DNA of 43,415 bases, from NCBI GenBank assembly GCA_028377305.1, contig JAONJW010000020.1, forward strand, positions 1 to 43,415, given 5' to 3'. Shown here in pieces: positions 1 to 8,729 of the stretch. Numbering within the stretch: the first letter of the stretch is position 1; each line of letters starts with the position of its first letter. Source of the DNA: Prolixibacteraceae bacterium. GTDB taxonomy: Bacteria > Bacteroidota > Bacteroidia > Bacteroidales > Prolixibacteraceae. The translations under genes and the position numbers were made by a program. The notes under the pieces were generated by a model. It did no database searches. It worked only from the letters and a program-made list of their open reading frames with translations, and was not told the DNA's origin.

Positions 1-1425
1 ATTCTTCTTTTAATTATAACTTTTCTGATCCCCAATAATGCACAGGCATTAACTACTCAGAAGAAAAAGAATCCGACCACTGAGAAATCGGAAAAAAAGA
101 AAGAGAAAAAGGAAAAGAAGTCTCCTAATAAAGATGAAAAGGAAGAGAAAGCACCCAAAGAAAAAAAGAGTAAAGAGAAACCTCTAACTCAACATAGAGT
201 TGAAAAGGCTTGGACTTTTCATGCTGGTGGGGGAATCACTACCTTCTTTAAAGAGACAATGGGATCTAATGCGGACTACAGAACAATAGCTCCAATGGGT
301 TCTTTCAGTGTTCATCGTGCCATTAATGACATTATGATGTTAGGTGTTGATGCAAACTATGGTATGGTGATGGGACAGACGGCAAAACCAACCATGTTAG
401 ATGGGAAGTTGAATTTCATTTTAAACTTTTCAAATTGGGCCAACAAAGATGTGGTGGACTCAAAATTTACTTTTTATGGTAAAGTTGGAGGAGGTATAAA
501 TTTTTTACAACACTCCACCCTAGATAAACCCACCGAAAACTGGGCAGTAAGTCTAGGAGCAGGAATCATTGTTGATTATAACCTCTCTAAACATTTTGCT
601 TTACGTCTGTCTGCTGACGGAAATGTATTACATCGCCAGTATTACGAAGGGGGAAATGACAAAGATTACAACTTCAATCGAAATCCAATGTACTTTAATG
701 CAGGATTAGGCTTTGCATACAAGTTCAATTTCCGTAAGGACAAAGAAGAGAAGATGAAGAAGATCATCCGAAATAACAACTTGGAGTTCTTTAGAAAAGA
801 TGTACATGAGTTCGATGTTAAAACCAAAGAATATATTGCCAAAGACGATGAGTGCTTTGTTGATGTCGATGTGATCAAAGGAAAATTCCAAGCCGATGCA
901 AAACTTGAGCTAGAACTTCTCCCTGGGATTATGGGCTACAATAAAAAATCAGGGAAATACGATCTTGAGACAATCAAAATCATTGATGACAATATGACTC
1001 CTAACGACACAATACACTATCAATTCAAGCTTAAAGCAACACAAGAATTTGATAGAGGAATATATGTATTAGGGACTTACTCTTATATTAACAAGAATAA
1101 GAGACGACAAAAGGTCAAAATTCAATCATCTGTATACAAATCCGCAAAGTGGGAATTCCGTGTTCAGTTAGCTGCATTCAGTAAAATTCCATTTACCAAT
1201 GAGATTGCACAAAAATATTTTCGTGTAGATTCAGAAATCATTGATGAAGACAATAGTGGAGTGACTAAATTCCTGATCGGCAGATTTAGATCCTACGCAA
1301 AAGCAAAAGAGTATTGTTATAAGATACAAGACGACACAACCATTAGAGATGCGTTTGTGGTCGGGTACAAGAATGGTGTTCGTGTTCGCACACTTAAAGG
1401 AGAACACTTCGGAAGCTACAAATAA
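1..1425 (+). CDS. SPOR-tailed outer-membrane beta-barrel protein (5' end outside window)
   Basis: The frame is open from base 1, so the gene starts upstream of the window; the ATG at 259 is internal. The visible N-terminus is a hydrophobic signal-peptide end (LLLIITFLIPNNAQA) followed by a linker of about 45 residues made almost only of Lys, Glu, Pro and Ser. Next come about 150 residues with the alternating aromatic pattern of a small outer-membrane beta-barrel, ending GLGFAYKFNFR. The last 90 residues resemble a SPOR domain (start FRVQLAAFSK, then FLIGRFRSYAKAKEYC and DAFVVGYKNGVRV). SPOR domains bind denuded peptidoglycan glycan. I infer a barrel tethered to the cell wall, with the charged linker spanning the periplasm. 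The stop at 1423 is followed by a hairpin terminator. Domain assignment is by eye; the exact family is uncertain. Confidence 0.7.
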   Translation: MLLLIITFLIPNNAQALTTQKKKNPTTEKSEKKKEKKEKKSPNKDEKEEKAPKEKKSKEKPLTQHRVEKAWTFHAGGGITTFFKETMGSNADYRTIAPMGSFSVHRAINDIMMLGVDANYGMVMGQTAKPTMLDGKLNFILNFSNWANKDVVDSKFTFYGKVGGGINFLQHSTLDKPTENWAVSLGAGIIVDYNLSKHFALRLSADGNVLHRQYYEGGNDKDYNFNRNPMYFNAGLGFAYKFNFRKDKEEKMKKIIRNNNLEFFRKDVHEFDVKTKEYIAKDDECFVDVDVIKGKFQADAKLELELLPGIMGYNKKSGKYDLETIKIIDDNMTPNDTIHYQFKLKATQEFDRGIYVLGTYSYINKNKRRQKVKIQSSVYKSAKWEFRVQLAAFSKIPFTNEIAQKYFRVDSEIIDEDNSGVTKFLIGRFRSYAKAKEYCYKIQDDTTIRDAFVVGYKNGVRVRTLKGEHFGSYK

Positions 1426-1442
1426 GATTAGCCCATACATCG

Positions 1443-1478
1443 AAAAGGTCTATACTAGAAATAAGTATAGACCTTTTT
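1443..1478 (+). terminator. Rho-independent terminator after the SPOR-tailed gene
   Basis: A 14-bp inverted repeat (aaaaggtctatact paired with agtatagacctttt) has an 8-nt loop and ends in a T-run. It lies 18 bases after the stop codon. Confidence 0.8.
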
Positions 1479-1590
1479 ATTGAGAACTAAATTGTAACGA
1501 AACACAATACCATAAACATAACTGATTCAAAGACTGTCTGAGGCTTTAATAAAACACTACATCTAGAAATTAAACCTATAGAGTAGCACA

Positions 1591-1624
1591 AAAAAAAAGA
1601 CTGTCTATAATAAATAGACAGTCT
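1591..1624 (-). terminator. Terminator of the THUMP methyltransferase gene
   Basis: The arms gactgtctat and atagacagtc flank a 5-nt loop. A run of A on the plus strand (a T-run for minus-strand transcripts) follows. It lies 24 bases past the stop at 1648. The same GACTGTC stem is used by the terminator at 14757. Confidence 0.75.
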
Positions 1625-1647
1625 CTTAAATCTATATCGATAGATAC

Positions 1648-2829
1648 TTAATCTTCTTCCTCTTGAGTTTCTGAAGGCCTTTTCTTAGTCCCTTCATAAA
1701 GTTCATAGTGGTTAAAGCTACACTCCAAAGAGCCATTGAATAACTTAATTTTTTGGCTCGTTCTCAATCCTACACTCTTGAAACCTTCTTTTGAAGACGA
1801 TAAAATCCAGGCATCATAACCTGTAAATTCTTTCTTCAATGTATCACCAATAGAACGATAAAGATTCTCTATAGAGTTTGGCTTCATACGCTCACCATAA
1901 GGTGGGTTAGTAATGATAGTTCCACCATCAACCAAACACTTCAGTTCACTAATATCTTTTAGTTTTAGGTGAATATGCTTAAAAAGATTTGCATTACGAA
2001 TATTCTTTTCTGCAATCTTTAGTGTTCCTGGATGCACATCTGAACCTAGAATTGGATAATCAAACTCCTTTTCATAGTCTTCGTCATACACTCTTTCAAA
2101 AGCATCCTCATCAAAATCAGGCCAATTCTCGAAACCAAAGCCTTGTCTATATACCCCTGGAGGAATACCATAAGCGATCATAGCTGCTTCAATAAGAAGC
2201 GTTCCAGAACCACACATTGGATCAACAAAAGCACTATTTTGGTCCCATCCGCTTAATAGGATCATACCAGCGGCCAAAACCTCGCTAAGTGGCGCATCAT
2301 TCTGCCCTAGACGATATCCACGACGATACAAAGCTTCACCTGAACTATCTAGAGATAGAGAACACTTATTGCCCATCAAGTGAACATGTACTTTAATGTC
2401 AGGATTCTCCGGATCAACAGAAGGACGTTTCTTGAATTTCTTTCTGAACTGATCTACAATAGCATCTTTCACACGAAGTGAAACAAACATTGAATTGGCA
2501 AACTGATCAGAAGAAACAACTGAGTCAAGTGCAAAGGTCTTACCCAAAGTCAAATACTGAGTCCAATCCACCTTTGATGCTTCATTATATAGAGTATCTC
2601 TATCAATAACATCAAATTCATAAATTGGCTTCAAAATTCTTAACGCAGTTCGGCAACAGTAGTTTGCACGATACAACATTTCTTTATCTCCTTCGAAACT
2701 AACAGCTCTTCGTTGCTCTTCAACGTTAGACGCTCCAATATCGATTAACTCTTTTGCCAACACCCCCTCTAAACCAGCGAATGTTTTGGCTACATACTTG
2801 TAGTTTTCCACAATAGAACTTTTACCCAT
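1648..2829 (-). CDS. THUMP-domain class I SAM-dependent RNA methyltransferase (RlmL N-half / YpsC type)
   Basis: Predicted N2-guanine methyltransferase acting on large-subunit rRNA. The N-terminal 150 residues fit the ferredoxin-like plus THUMP region (VAKTFAGLEGVLAKEL start, RVKDAIVDQFR). The C-terminal Rossmann domain has FVDPMCGSGTLLIEAA for SAM binding and the catalytic NPPYGERM motif. The length of 393 residues fits the short family members rather than the double-length RlmL/RlmK fusion of E. coli. I chose the ATG at 2829; a GTG at 2841 extends the frame by four codons but lies on a candidate -7 box. It follows the serine acetyltransferase gene by about 50 bases on the same strand. Confidence 0.85.
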   Translation of the reverse strand: MGKSSIVENYKYVAKTFAGLEGVLAKELIDIGASNVEEQRRAVSFEGDKEMLYRANYCCRTALRILKPIYEFDVIDRDTLYNEASKVDWTQYLTLGKTFALDSVVSSDQFANSMFVSLRVKDAIVDQFRKKFKKRPSVDPENPDIKVHVHLMGNKCSLSLDSSGEALYRRGYRLGQNDAPLSEVLAAGMILLSGWDQNSAFVDPMCGSGTLLIEAAMIAYGIPPGVYRQGFGFENWPDFDEDAFERVYDEDYEKEFDYPILGSDVHPGTLKIAEKNIRNANLFKHIHLKLKDISELKCLVDGGTIITNPPYGERMKPNSIENLYRSIGDTLKKEFTGYDAWILSSSKEGFKSVGLRTSQKIKLFNGSLECSFNHYELYEGTKKRPSETQEEED

Positions 2830-2840
2830 TATAATTGTCA

Positions 2841-2870
2841 CAAAAATAGACGAATTCCATCAAAAACAAA
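2841..2870 (-). promoter_or_regulatory. Candidate Bacteroidota promoter for the THUMP methyltransferase
   Basis: On the minus strand, TTTG (2870-2867) is followed after 18 bases by TATTTTTG (2848-2841). This fits the phylum's -33/-7 pattern. If used, the transcript would start only a few bases before the ATG at 2829. The methyltransferase may instead be co-transcribed from upstream. Confidence 0.4.
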
Positions 2871-2882
2871 CATAGAACGAAA

Positions 2883-3812
2883 TCAAATTCCCGCTCCATC
2901 AATAAATTTTTCTATACGGGAGCGTCCTTGAATCACTCGAGCATGAGGTAAAACATCTTCTGTGACCCAAACATTACCACCAATTGTCGCATGATGCCCT
3001 ACAGTAATTCGCCCCAATATCGTTGCATTGGAGTAGATAACTACATCATTTTCGACAATAGGATGACGTGCAATTCCTTTAATTGGATTGCCTTTCTCAT
3101 CCAAAGGAAAACTTTTTGCTCCTAAAGTAACCCCTTGAAATAGTTGAACTCGATCCCCAATGATACAGGTTGAGCCTATAACGACTCCGGTACCATGATC
3201 AATAGAGAATGACACTCCGATTTGCGCATGAGGATGAATGTCGATCCCTGTTTCCGAATGTGCTAATTCTGATATTATCCTAGGGATCATTGGAACCCCT
3301 AGTTTATACAAATAATGTGCAATTCGATAGTTACATATTGCTTTAATCGAAGGGTAACTAAAAACCACCTCACCTTGATGATTTGCAGCGGGATCATTTA
3401 GATATGCAGCCTCCACATCTTTAGACAGGTTTGCACGTAACGTTGGAATATATTCAATAAAATCAATGGTTATCTGCTTACTTAACTTCTTTCGAGACAT
3501 TAACAATTCTACAGTTCTCTCTTGTTTACAAGAAAAACATAAACCTGCTAAGACCTGCTCCACTAACATCTCGTATATTTGATCTACTAATAGACCGGTA
3601 TAATACTTCAGTGTCGTAGGATTAATCGGTATAAATCCATAAAATCCCGGAAATATTAATTGTCGACACTTCTCCACTATCTCTTGCAAAATTGCAATAC
3701 TTGGCATTGGTTCATCTTCATAATGCTCATGACAAACCTCCAAATAGGAAGTAGGTGCGGATAATTCATCCACAATTTTCTCAAACCTCTGCTTTACATT
3801 ATTATCACTCAT
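2883..3812 (-). CDS. cysE: Serine O-acetyltransferase
   Basis: Makes O-acetylserine from serine and acetyl-CoA, the first committed step of cysteine synthesis. The helical N-terminal half (about 1-190) is followed by a left-handed beta-helix of hexapeptide repeats. Visible motifs are the family signature GIDIHPHAQIG, catalytic-region DHGTGVVIG, VTLGAKSFP, RHPIVENDVVIYSNATILG and ATIGGNVWV. At 309 residues it is the long form common in Bacteroidota and plants rather than the 270-residue enterobacterial form. The start is only 6 bases from the stop of the upstream kinase gene, so it is very probably the third gene of the pnuC operon. No cysteine synthase gene lies beside it. Confidence 0.9.
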   Translation of the reverse strand: MSDNNVKQRFEKIVDELSAPTSYLEVCHEHYEDEPMPSIAILQEIVEKCRQLIFPGFYGFIPINPTTLKYYTGLLVDQIYEMLVEQVLAGLCFSCKQERTVELLMSRKKLSKQITIDFIEYIPTLRANLSKDVEAAYLNDPAANHQGEVVFSYPSIKAICNYRIAHYLYKLGVPMIPRIISELAHSETGIDIHPHAQIGVSFSIDHGTGVVIGSTCIIGDRVQLFQGVTLGAKSFPLDEKGNPIKGIARHPIVENDVVIYSNATILGRITVGHHATIGGNVWVTEDVLPHARVIQGRSRIEKFIDGAGI

Positions 3813-3818
3813 GCGAAC

Positions 3819-4352
3819 CTATTTATTTTCTCTTCTACAATATAAAAACTTCTCCACGGCTCCCTTTGCATTGGCAAAACGTTCCTCTCCTATTCCTGAT
3901 ATCTCAACATAATGGCATCCATAAGACTCCAACTCGCTCTTATATCTTTTATACAAATAAGCTCTACGGTCGCCTCCATTTTCTCTAGCAGGATCATCTT
4001 CCCAAGGAAGATCATAATCTAGTAAAAGGTATAAATCAGCAGAATACGCCTCTATATGTTGATGAACAAATTCAGGTACTTGCTGGAAAACCTCATCAAA
4101 CCAAATTTTTGTAATTATCATCCAGCTATCATAAAAGATCATGTTTAAATCCTGGTTTAGGATCGCCTGATCTTGCTCAATCTGATGTATAGCAATAGCT
4201 ACTACATCATCATAACTATAACTGTAACCATGATCCTCAACGTAAGTTCTAGCATATTCAGGAATATCTACACCATCAAAACAATCAGCCAAATACTTGG
4301 CCATAGTTGATTTTCCAACAGATTCAGGTCCTGTTACTACTATCCTATACAT
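3819..4352 (-). CDS. Nicotinamide riboside kinase (NadR C-terminal-like P-loop ATPase)
   Basis: Phosphorylates imported nicotinamide riboside to NMN. A Walker A loop GPESVGKST is at residues 8-16, followed by the Asp/Glu-Tyr segment DIPEYARTYVEDHG seen in NadR-type RNK domains and a lid-like stretch DPARENGGDRR. At 177 residues it is the stand-alone kinase, without the NadR helix-turn-helix and NMN adenylyltransferase domains. It overlaps the upstream pnuC gene by 8 bases, which implies translational coupling and supports the NR substrate. A thiamin-related kinase is less likely, because the Walker A context and the DIPEYARTY segment are typical of NadR. Confidence 0.85.
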   Translation of the reverse strand: MYRIVVTGPESVGKSTMAKYLADCFDGVDIPEYARTYVEDHGYSYSYDDVVAIAIHQIEQDQAILNQDLNMIFYDSWMIITKIWFDEVFQQVPEFVHQHIEAYSADLYLLLDYDLPWEDDPARENGGDRRAYLYKRYKSELESYGCHYVEISGIGEERFANAKGAVEKFLYCRRENK

Positions 4353-4965
4353 TCTTATATCTATTTTGTTCTGTCATCATTCGTTTCCATTGATAATATC
4401 CAACCGCTGCCAACACAGTATAAGCTGACATCAATAGAACAGTCGGTGTCATGCCTTTGTAAAAATATGCAATACCAGCAACTAAGTCAATAACCACCCA
4501 AAAAATCCATTGTTCAATCAACTTCCGAGTCATCATCCATGTAGCAACAATTCCGAATGCAGTAGTAAATGCATCAATGACTGGCACTGGAGAATCAGTA
4601 TGATAAGCCAATAGATACCATATACCAATATAAAGTACAACACCGACAGTCATAACGAAAAACCACTCTTTTTTTGTCGTAAACCGAATATGGACTTGCG
4701 AATGCTTTTCATCACCTTTAACCTTTCTAGTCCACATATACCATCCATAGATACTAATAATGACATAATAAACCTGCAAGGACATATCGGCATAAAATTT
4801 ATTTTCAAAAAAAACATATGTATATAGTGCTGAGGTCAATATCCCAAAGAACCACGTTAATATATGTTCTCTAATAGAACAATATATATATAAAAACCCA
4901 AGAATGGCACTTATCCACTCAAGGTTCCTATCAGAAATAATCCAATCTAAGAAAGAGTCTAACAT
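4345..4965 (-). CDS. pnuC: Nicotinamide riboside transporter PnuC
   Basis: Inner-membrane facilitator for nicotinamide riboside. It has 206 residues and about seven hydrophobic segments. PnuC family features visible are the WISAILGFLYIYCSIRE start, a second segment ending YTYVFFENKFYADMSLQVYYVIISIYGWYMW (quoted here only in part as FYADMSLQVYY and YGWYMW), and the late segment WIFWVVIDLVAGIAYFYKG. It is the first gene of a tight minus-strand operon with the NR kinase and cysE. PnuC homologues in Bacteroidota sometimes carry thiamine (PnuT), but then they usually sit behind a TPP riboswitch; I found no TPP-riboswitch core in the 294-base gap upstream. Confidence 0.88.
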   Translation of the reverse strand: MLDSFLDWIISDRNLEWISAILGFLYIYCSIREHILTWFFGILTSALYTYVFFENKFYADMSLQVYYVIISIYGWYMWTRKVKGDEKHSQVHIRFTTKKEWFFVMTVGVVLYIGIWYLLAYHTDSPVPVIDAFTTAFGIVATWMMTRKLIEQWIFWVVIDLVAGIAYFYKGMTPTVLLMSAYTVLAAVGYYQWKRMMTEQNRYKNV

Positions 4966-5162
4966 AACAATCTTTTAAAATCAGACGTAAAGATGCAAAA
5001 TAATTTACTCAAACCTTCATCCCCTTAAAGGCAAAGAAATACATCATTATCTAAATGAAAAGACAAACGACGAAAGGTCATCTCAGGCATTACCATCGGA
5101 TATAGCATAATCAGAATCGTTAGCTTCATTGCAAAAGGAGTCACACTTGTTCTTCTCAAAAT

Positions 5163-5197
5163 AAAAAGAGGCACTTCTTTATAAAAAGAAATGCCTC
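5163..5197 (-). terminator. Terminator of the S41 protease gene
   Basis: The arms gaggcacttctt and aagaaatgcctc pair fully on the minus-strand RNA with one G-U pair; on the plus strand the same position is a mismatch. A T-rich tail follows on the minus strand. It lies 63 bases after the stop of the protease gene. Confidence 0.7.
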
Positions 5198-5259
5198 AAT
5201 CATATTTCAAACCAAAATACAGAAACATCTAACTAATAGATCTACTCATACACAAACGA

Positions 5260-6867
5260 CTATGAGTTATTTCCATCTTTTAATAGTTCCTGATAACGAT
5301 CCTTATTATTCAAAATCTCTAATGCCTTTTCTATTTCATCATCATCCTCATTCAACATTTCATAAAAAGCTCCTCGTGGATATAAGAAACGTGCCATAAT
5401 TGCCCTCATCTGAAGAGAGATCATCCTATTGGACTCATCACTATCCACAACCGTCACATCCTTTATCTCTTCTTTTGCACGTTGGTGTAGTTCCGATATC
5501 ACTTCAGCCGGTATATTATAGGTCTTTTTATACGAGACAAAATCAGGGTAGTTGGTCGATATCTCATCTCTATGCTGGTTCAAATAATCAAAGACAAATG
5601 GATAAAAAACATCTTCGCGAATTATCTGATTAATATAGGCATAACTCACCGTAGAATCTAAAGGGACATAAATATCAGGAACGACTCCACCTCCACCGTA
5701 AAGCTTACGTCGGTTTTTCAAGGTGTAATATATGCTAGTAGTGTCACGAACAACCTTAGTTGAATCAAAGAGCTCTCCATCTTCTACTCTGTCCATAATA
5801 TCTTTATAGTAGGCATCAGAGCCTTTATTATAGGGCTTCTGAATATTACGTCCCACAGGAGTATAATAGTGTGCGACTGTTAATCTCATCAACGAACCAT
5901 CTGACAACATAAAAGGCTGTTGAACAAGACCTTTTCCAAACGATCTTCGGCCAATAACAACACCTCTATCCCAATCTTGGATTGCACCTGTAACAATCTC
6001 ACTTGCGGATGCAGAGCCTTCATCAATCAACACTACCACCTTTCCATGCTTAAATCCTCCATCGGCATCAGAATAGTACTCTTTCTTGGGATTATGAAGC
6101 CCTGAAGTATAAACAATCAACTTGTTTTTAGACAAATATTGATTAGATATCGCAATAGCAGCCCTCAGATATCCGCCCCCATTTCCACGCAAATCCAGGA
6201 TCAAATTATCCACATCATTCTCTTTATCCAAGGCATCTAAAGCTGTTGTAAACTCCTCCTCAGTTTTGGCACCAAATCTATTCAGTTTAATATATGCAGT
6301 ATGAGGATCAGCCATATAAGAAGCATCTAAACTAAAGATCGGTATTTCATCTCTCACCACAGTATAATCTACCGGTTCTTTTGTGCCTCGTTTTATCAAT
6401 AAAATAACTTTTGTGCCTTTACTTCCCCGAAGCACCTCAACCACTTTTGAGTTAGTTAGACCAACCCCTGCAATGTCCTCCCCATCAACGGTCAATATTT
6501 TATCTCCAGCCTGTATGCCAACTTGCTCTGAAGGTCCTCCACTGATGGTACTCATTACAACTAGTGTGTCATTAGATATATTGAAAGAGATACCGATTCC
6601 TTCAAAACTACCTTCCAACATTTCATTCATTTTTTCGACCTCTTCAGCACTCACATAACTTGAATGTGGATCTAAATCAGACAAAACGTTCTTTATTGCA
6701 ACAGTAGTAACCTCTTGTAGATCCACGCTATCCACATAATACTCTTCCAAAAAATTTAATACTCGTGCATATTTCACAGCTTGCGCGCGTAAACTTTTAT
6801 CATCGTTCTGCGCATAGCTACACGAAAACATAAAGATGGAGATAATCAGTAGCAGTAATTTGTTCAT
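5260..6867 (-). CDS. S41 C-terminal-processing serine protease with PDZ domain
   Basis: Periplasmic or membrane-anchored protease of the CtpA/Prc family. An N-terminal signal (MNKLLLLIISIFMFSCSYAQ) is followed by a tail-specific helical region and a PDZ domain at about 85-165 (FEGIGISFNI, GPSEQVGIQAGDKILTVDGE). The S41 catalytic core follows: LDLRGNGGGYL near 225-234, then GSASASE with predicted nucleophile Ser287, and SFGKGLVQQ with general base Lys312. The Ser-Lys spacing of 25 matches E. coli Prc (Ser430/Lys455). The Cys at position 16 could be lipidated but the preceding residues are not a clean lipobox. The C-terminal 130 residues are an acidic helical extension. It is a single-gene transcript with its own terminator. 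Confidence 0.88.
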   Translation of the reverse strand: MNKLLLLIISIFMFSCSYAQNDDKSLRAQAVKYARVLNFLEEYYVDSVDLQEVTTVAIKNVLSDLDPHSSYVSAEEVEKMNEMLEGSFEGIGISFNISNDTLVVMSTISGGPSEQVGIQAGDKILTVDGEDIAGVGLTNSKVVEVLRGSKGTKVILLIKRGTKEPVDYTVVRDEIPIFSLDASYMADPHTAYIKLNRFGAKTEEEFTTALDALDKENDVDNLILDLRGNGGGYLRAAIAISNQYLSKNKLIVYTSGLHNPKKEYYSDADGGFKHGKVVVLIDEGSASASEIVTGAIQDWDRGVVIGRRSFGKGLVQQPFMLSDGSLMRLTVAHYYTPVGRNIQKPYNKGSDAYYKDIMDRVEDGELFDSTKVVRDTTSIYYTLKNRRKLYGGGGVVPDIYVPLDSTVSYAYINQIIREDVFYPFVFDYLNQHRDEISTNYPDFVSYKKTYNIPAEVISELHQRAKEEIKDVTVVDSDESNRMISLQMRAIMARFLYPRGAFYEMLNEDDDEIEKALEILNNKDRYQELLKDGNNS

Positions 6868-7373
6868 AGTAAGTATTTAAGAAGTGAAGTTCCTTGCATT
6901 ATCATAGTTTAATCTATAACAGTACACTCTTCAATTAGTTTGTTTTTTAAAACGATCAATCGTTTATTTTAACTTTAAAACGCAACATTAGCATATCATG
7001 ATTCTCTCATTATCAAATCATAATGCATTTATTATATTATACAACATATTTTCAACAGAGACGCTTCATCGCTCTTTTCCATAGCACATTGCATCATGAA
7101 TCATGCCAACGATCCTCAAACATAGTCAAAAACAAAAACACAAAAGATATGATCTATAATCATCTAACAATTACTATGGTAAATAATAGCCATCCAATAA
7201 TTCATCTACAGAACTATTATAAAAATCATAACAACTGAAGCTATTATATAACATCTTTAAATTTCATAGATAAATGCTAACTAATGTGATATTAAAATAA
7301 CAAAATGCTTATCTTTGCCTTTAAATACAAACATTGAGGTAGCTTATTCAGTGTTATAATACTTGATAATGAA
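6868..7373 (+). other. Divergent intergenic region between S41 protease and Lrp-type regulator
   Basis: 506 bases, very AT-rich, holding the divergent promoters. The only recognisable site is a -7 box at 7310 for the regulator. A plus-strand open stretch at 7023-7238 has the His/Asn/Tyr-rich make-up of translated AT-rich spacer and is not a credible protein. Confidence 0.6.
7310..7317 (+). promoter_or_regulatory. -7 box TATCTTTG of the Lrp-type gene
   Basis: An exact TAnnTTTG match about 57 bases before the ATG. No clean TTTG lies at the -33 position, so the promoter may need an activator or autoregulation. The same octamer precedes the ABC-F and nagB genes. Confidence 0.5.
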
Positions 7374-7850
7374 ATGAGTAGCAAAGGGAAATTAGACGTT
7401 ATAGATCTTAAAATATTAGATATCATATCTCAAAATGCACGCATCCCATTTAAAGATGTTGCAGAACAATGCGGAATCTCTAGAGCAGCAGTACACCAAC
7501 GTGTTAATCGTTTAACCGAAATGAAAGTGATCGTTGGTTCTGGATACCACATCGATCCGAAGAAAGTGGACTATCGAACTTGTACTTATGTAGGGATCTT
7601 TCTTGACAAAGGAGGTTTATACCCAACGGTTGCAGAAGATCTGAAGCAGATTCCTGAGATTGTTGAATGTCACTATACTACTGGACAATATGCTATTTTC
7701 GCTAAAGTGTATTCTCGTGATAACGAACACCTAAAGGACATCCTAATTCATCAGATTCAACCTATCAATGGAATCACTTCCACTGAAACGATCATCTCAT
7801 TAGAAGAGACTTTTAGACGCGAGGTACCGATCATAATTAATGCGGATTAA
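7374..7850 (+). CDS. Lrp/AsnC-family transcriptional regulator
   Basis: 158 residues, the normal family length. The N-terminal winged helix-turn-helix covers about 7-60: LDVIDLKILDIISQNARIPF, then VAEQCGISRAAVHQRVNRL as helix-turn-helix. The C-terminal RAM (ligand-binding, octamer-forming) domain covers about 70-150, with YVGIFLDKGG, IVECHYTTGQYAIFAKV and a late TSTETIISLEE strand. These proteins bind DNA as oligomers and often sense amino acids. It is a single gene between two terminators or promoters, so its target cannot be read from context; autoregulation is typical of the family. Confidence 0.9.
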   Translation: MSSKGKLDVIDLKILDIISQNARIPFKDVAEQCGISRAAVHQRVNRLTEMKVIVGSGYHIDPKKVDYRTCTYVGIFLDKGGLYPTVAEDLKQIPEIVECHYTTGQYAIFAKVYSRDNEHLKDILIHQIQPINGITSTETIISLEETFRREVPIIINAD

Positions 7851-7875
7851 AAGTGATATCGTTAACTCTAAAAAC

Positions 7876-7910
7876 ACAACGCCCATTAAGCAATGTTTAA
7901 TGGGCGTTGT
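7876..7910. terminator. Shared bidirectional terminator of the Lrp-type gene and rlmB
   Basis: The arms caacgcccattaa and ttaatgggcgttg flank a 7-nt loop. It sits between two convergent stop codons (7850 plus, 7934 minus), with A-rich sequence before it and T-rich sequence after it. Confidence 0.8.
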
Positions 7911-7933
7911 TATATCTTATATATAAAAGAGGT

Positions 7934-8716
7934 TTATCCTCTTTGTCTTACCACTTCAAATAGAATAACGGCTGCAGCTGCAGAGACATTCAATGATTGT
8001 ATTTTTCCTTTCTGAGGAATCGCAATTTGTTGCTCTACAACCTTTAGAATTCCAGGGGTAACCCCTTTATCTTCTGATCCCATTACAATACCTAGAGGTC
8101 CAGTAAAATCACTTTCATAATAGAAACTCTTCGCCTTTTCAGATGCTGCAACACATTTCACACCATACTGCTGTAAGGTAAACACAGCATCTTTCAAATG
8201 TTTCACTTTACAAATAGGCAAAGTATGAAGTGCACCTGCAGATGTTTTCATTGCTTCTCCATTAATACGTGCTGATCCTGCTTCTGGAATAACGATCGCA
8301 TCCACTCCTGCAATCTCCGCAGAACGAGCAATCGCCCCAAAGTTTCGTACATCTGTAACTCTATCTAACAATAAAAAAAGTGGTGAAATACCCTCTTCAT
8401 TCACCTTCTGTGCCACAAGCATCTCGAAATTCACGAAGTCAATAGGTGAAATATAAGCTATAGCACCTTGGTGGTTATTTTTCGTAACACGTTGTAGTTT
8501 TTCATGAGGAACCATTTGAAAAGGGATCTCTTTATCACGAATCAACGCAAAAAGCTCTTTATAAAGCTCTCCGCTACTTTCCTTTTTTAATAAAATTTTC
8601 TCAATCGTTTTACCTGAATGGATAGCCTCCATTATAGCACGTAGTCCAAAAATATAATCGTTACCCTGCGAACTCATCTCTTTTATTTTATGTAATTTTC
8701 TTAAATCTTTCTCCAT
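7934..8716 (-). CDS. rlmB: 23S rRNA 2'-O-ribose methyltransferase RlmB (SpoU/TrmH family)
   Basis: Methylates a guanosine ribose in the 23S peptidyl-transferase loop (G2251 in E. coli). The N-terminal substrate-binding domain begins at DYIFGLRAIMEAI. The C-terminal SPOUT knot shows the three family motifs: DRVTDVRNFGAIARSAEIAG with the catalytic Asn-Phe-Gly-Ala, GPLGIVMGSEDKGV, and IPQKGKIQSLNVSAAAAVIL. I chose the ATG at 8716 (260 residues); a GTG at 8725 would add three residues. The gene starts 13 bases after the stop of the ABC-F gene, so the two form a small translation-related operon. Confidence 0.9.
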   Translation of the reverse strand: MEKDLRKLHKIKEMSSQGNDYIFGLRAIMEAIHSGKTIEKILLKKESSGELYKELFALIRDKEIPFQMVPHEKLQRVTKNNHQGAIAYISPIDFVNFEMLVAQKVNEEGISPLFLLLDRVTDVRNFGAIARSAEIAGVDAIVIPEAGSARINGEAMKTSAGALHTLPICKVKHLKDAVFTLQQYGVKCVAASEKAKSFYYESDFTGPLGIVMGSEDKGVTPGILKVVEQQIAIPQKGKIQSLNVSAAAAVILFEVVRQRG

Positions 8717-8729
8717 AAATAGCACTCTG

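Noticed and set aside
4966..5259. CTGAGATGACC on the minus strand upstream of pnuC, resembling part of a TPP riboswitch
   Set aside because: The remaining conserved TPP elements (the second conserved loop and closing stem) are absent, and the sequence can equally be read as a short 34-codon frame.
7023..7238. Plus-strand open frame of 71 codons
   Set aside because: His/Asn/Tyr-rich composition of translated AT-rich spacer, no start context, overlaps the divergent promoter region.
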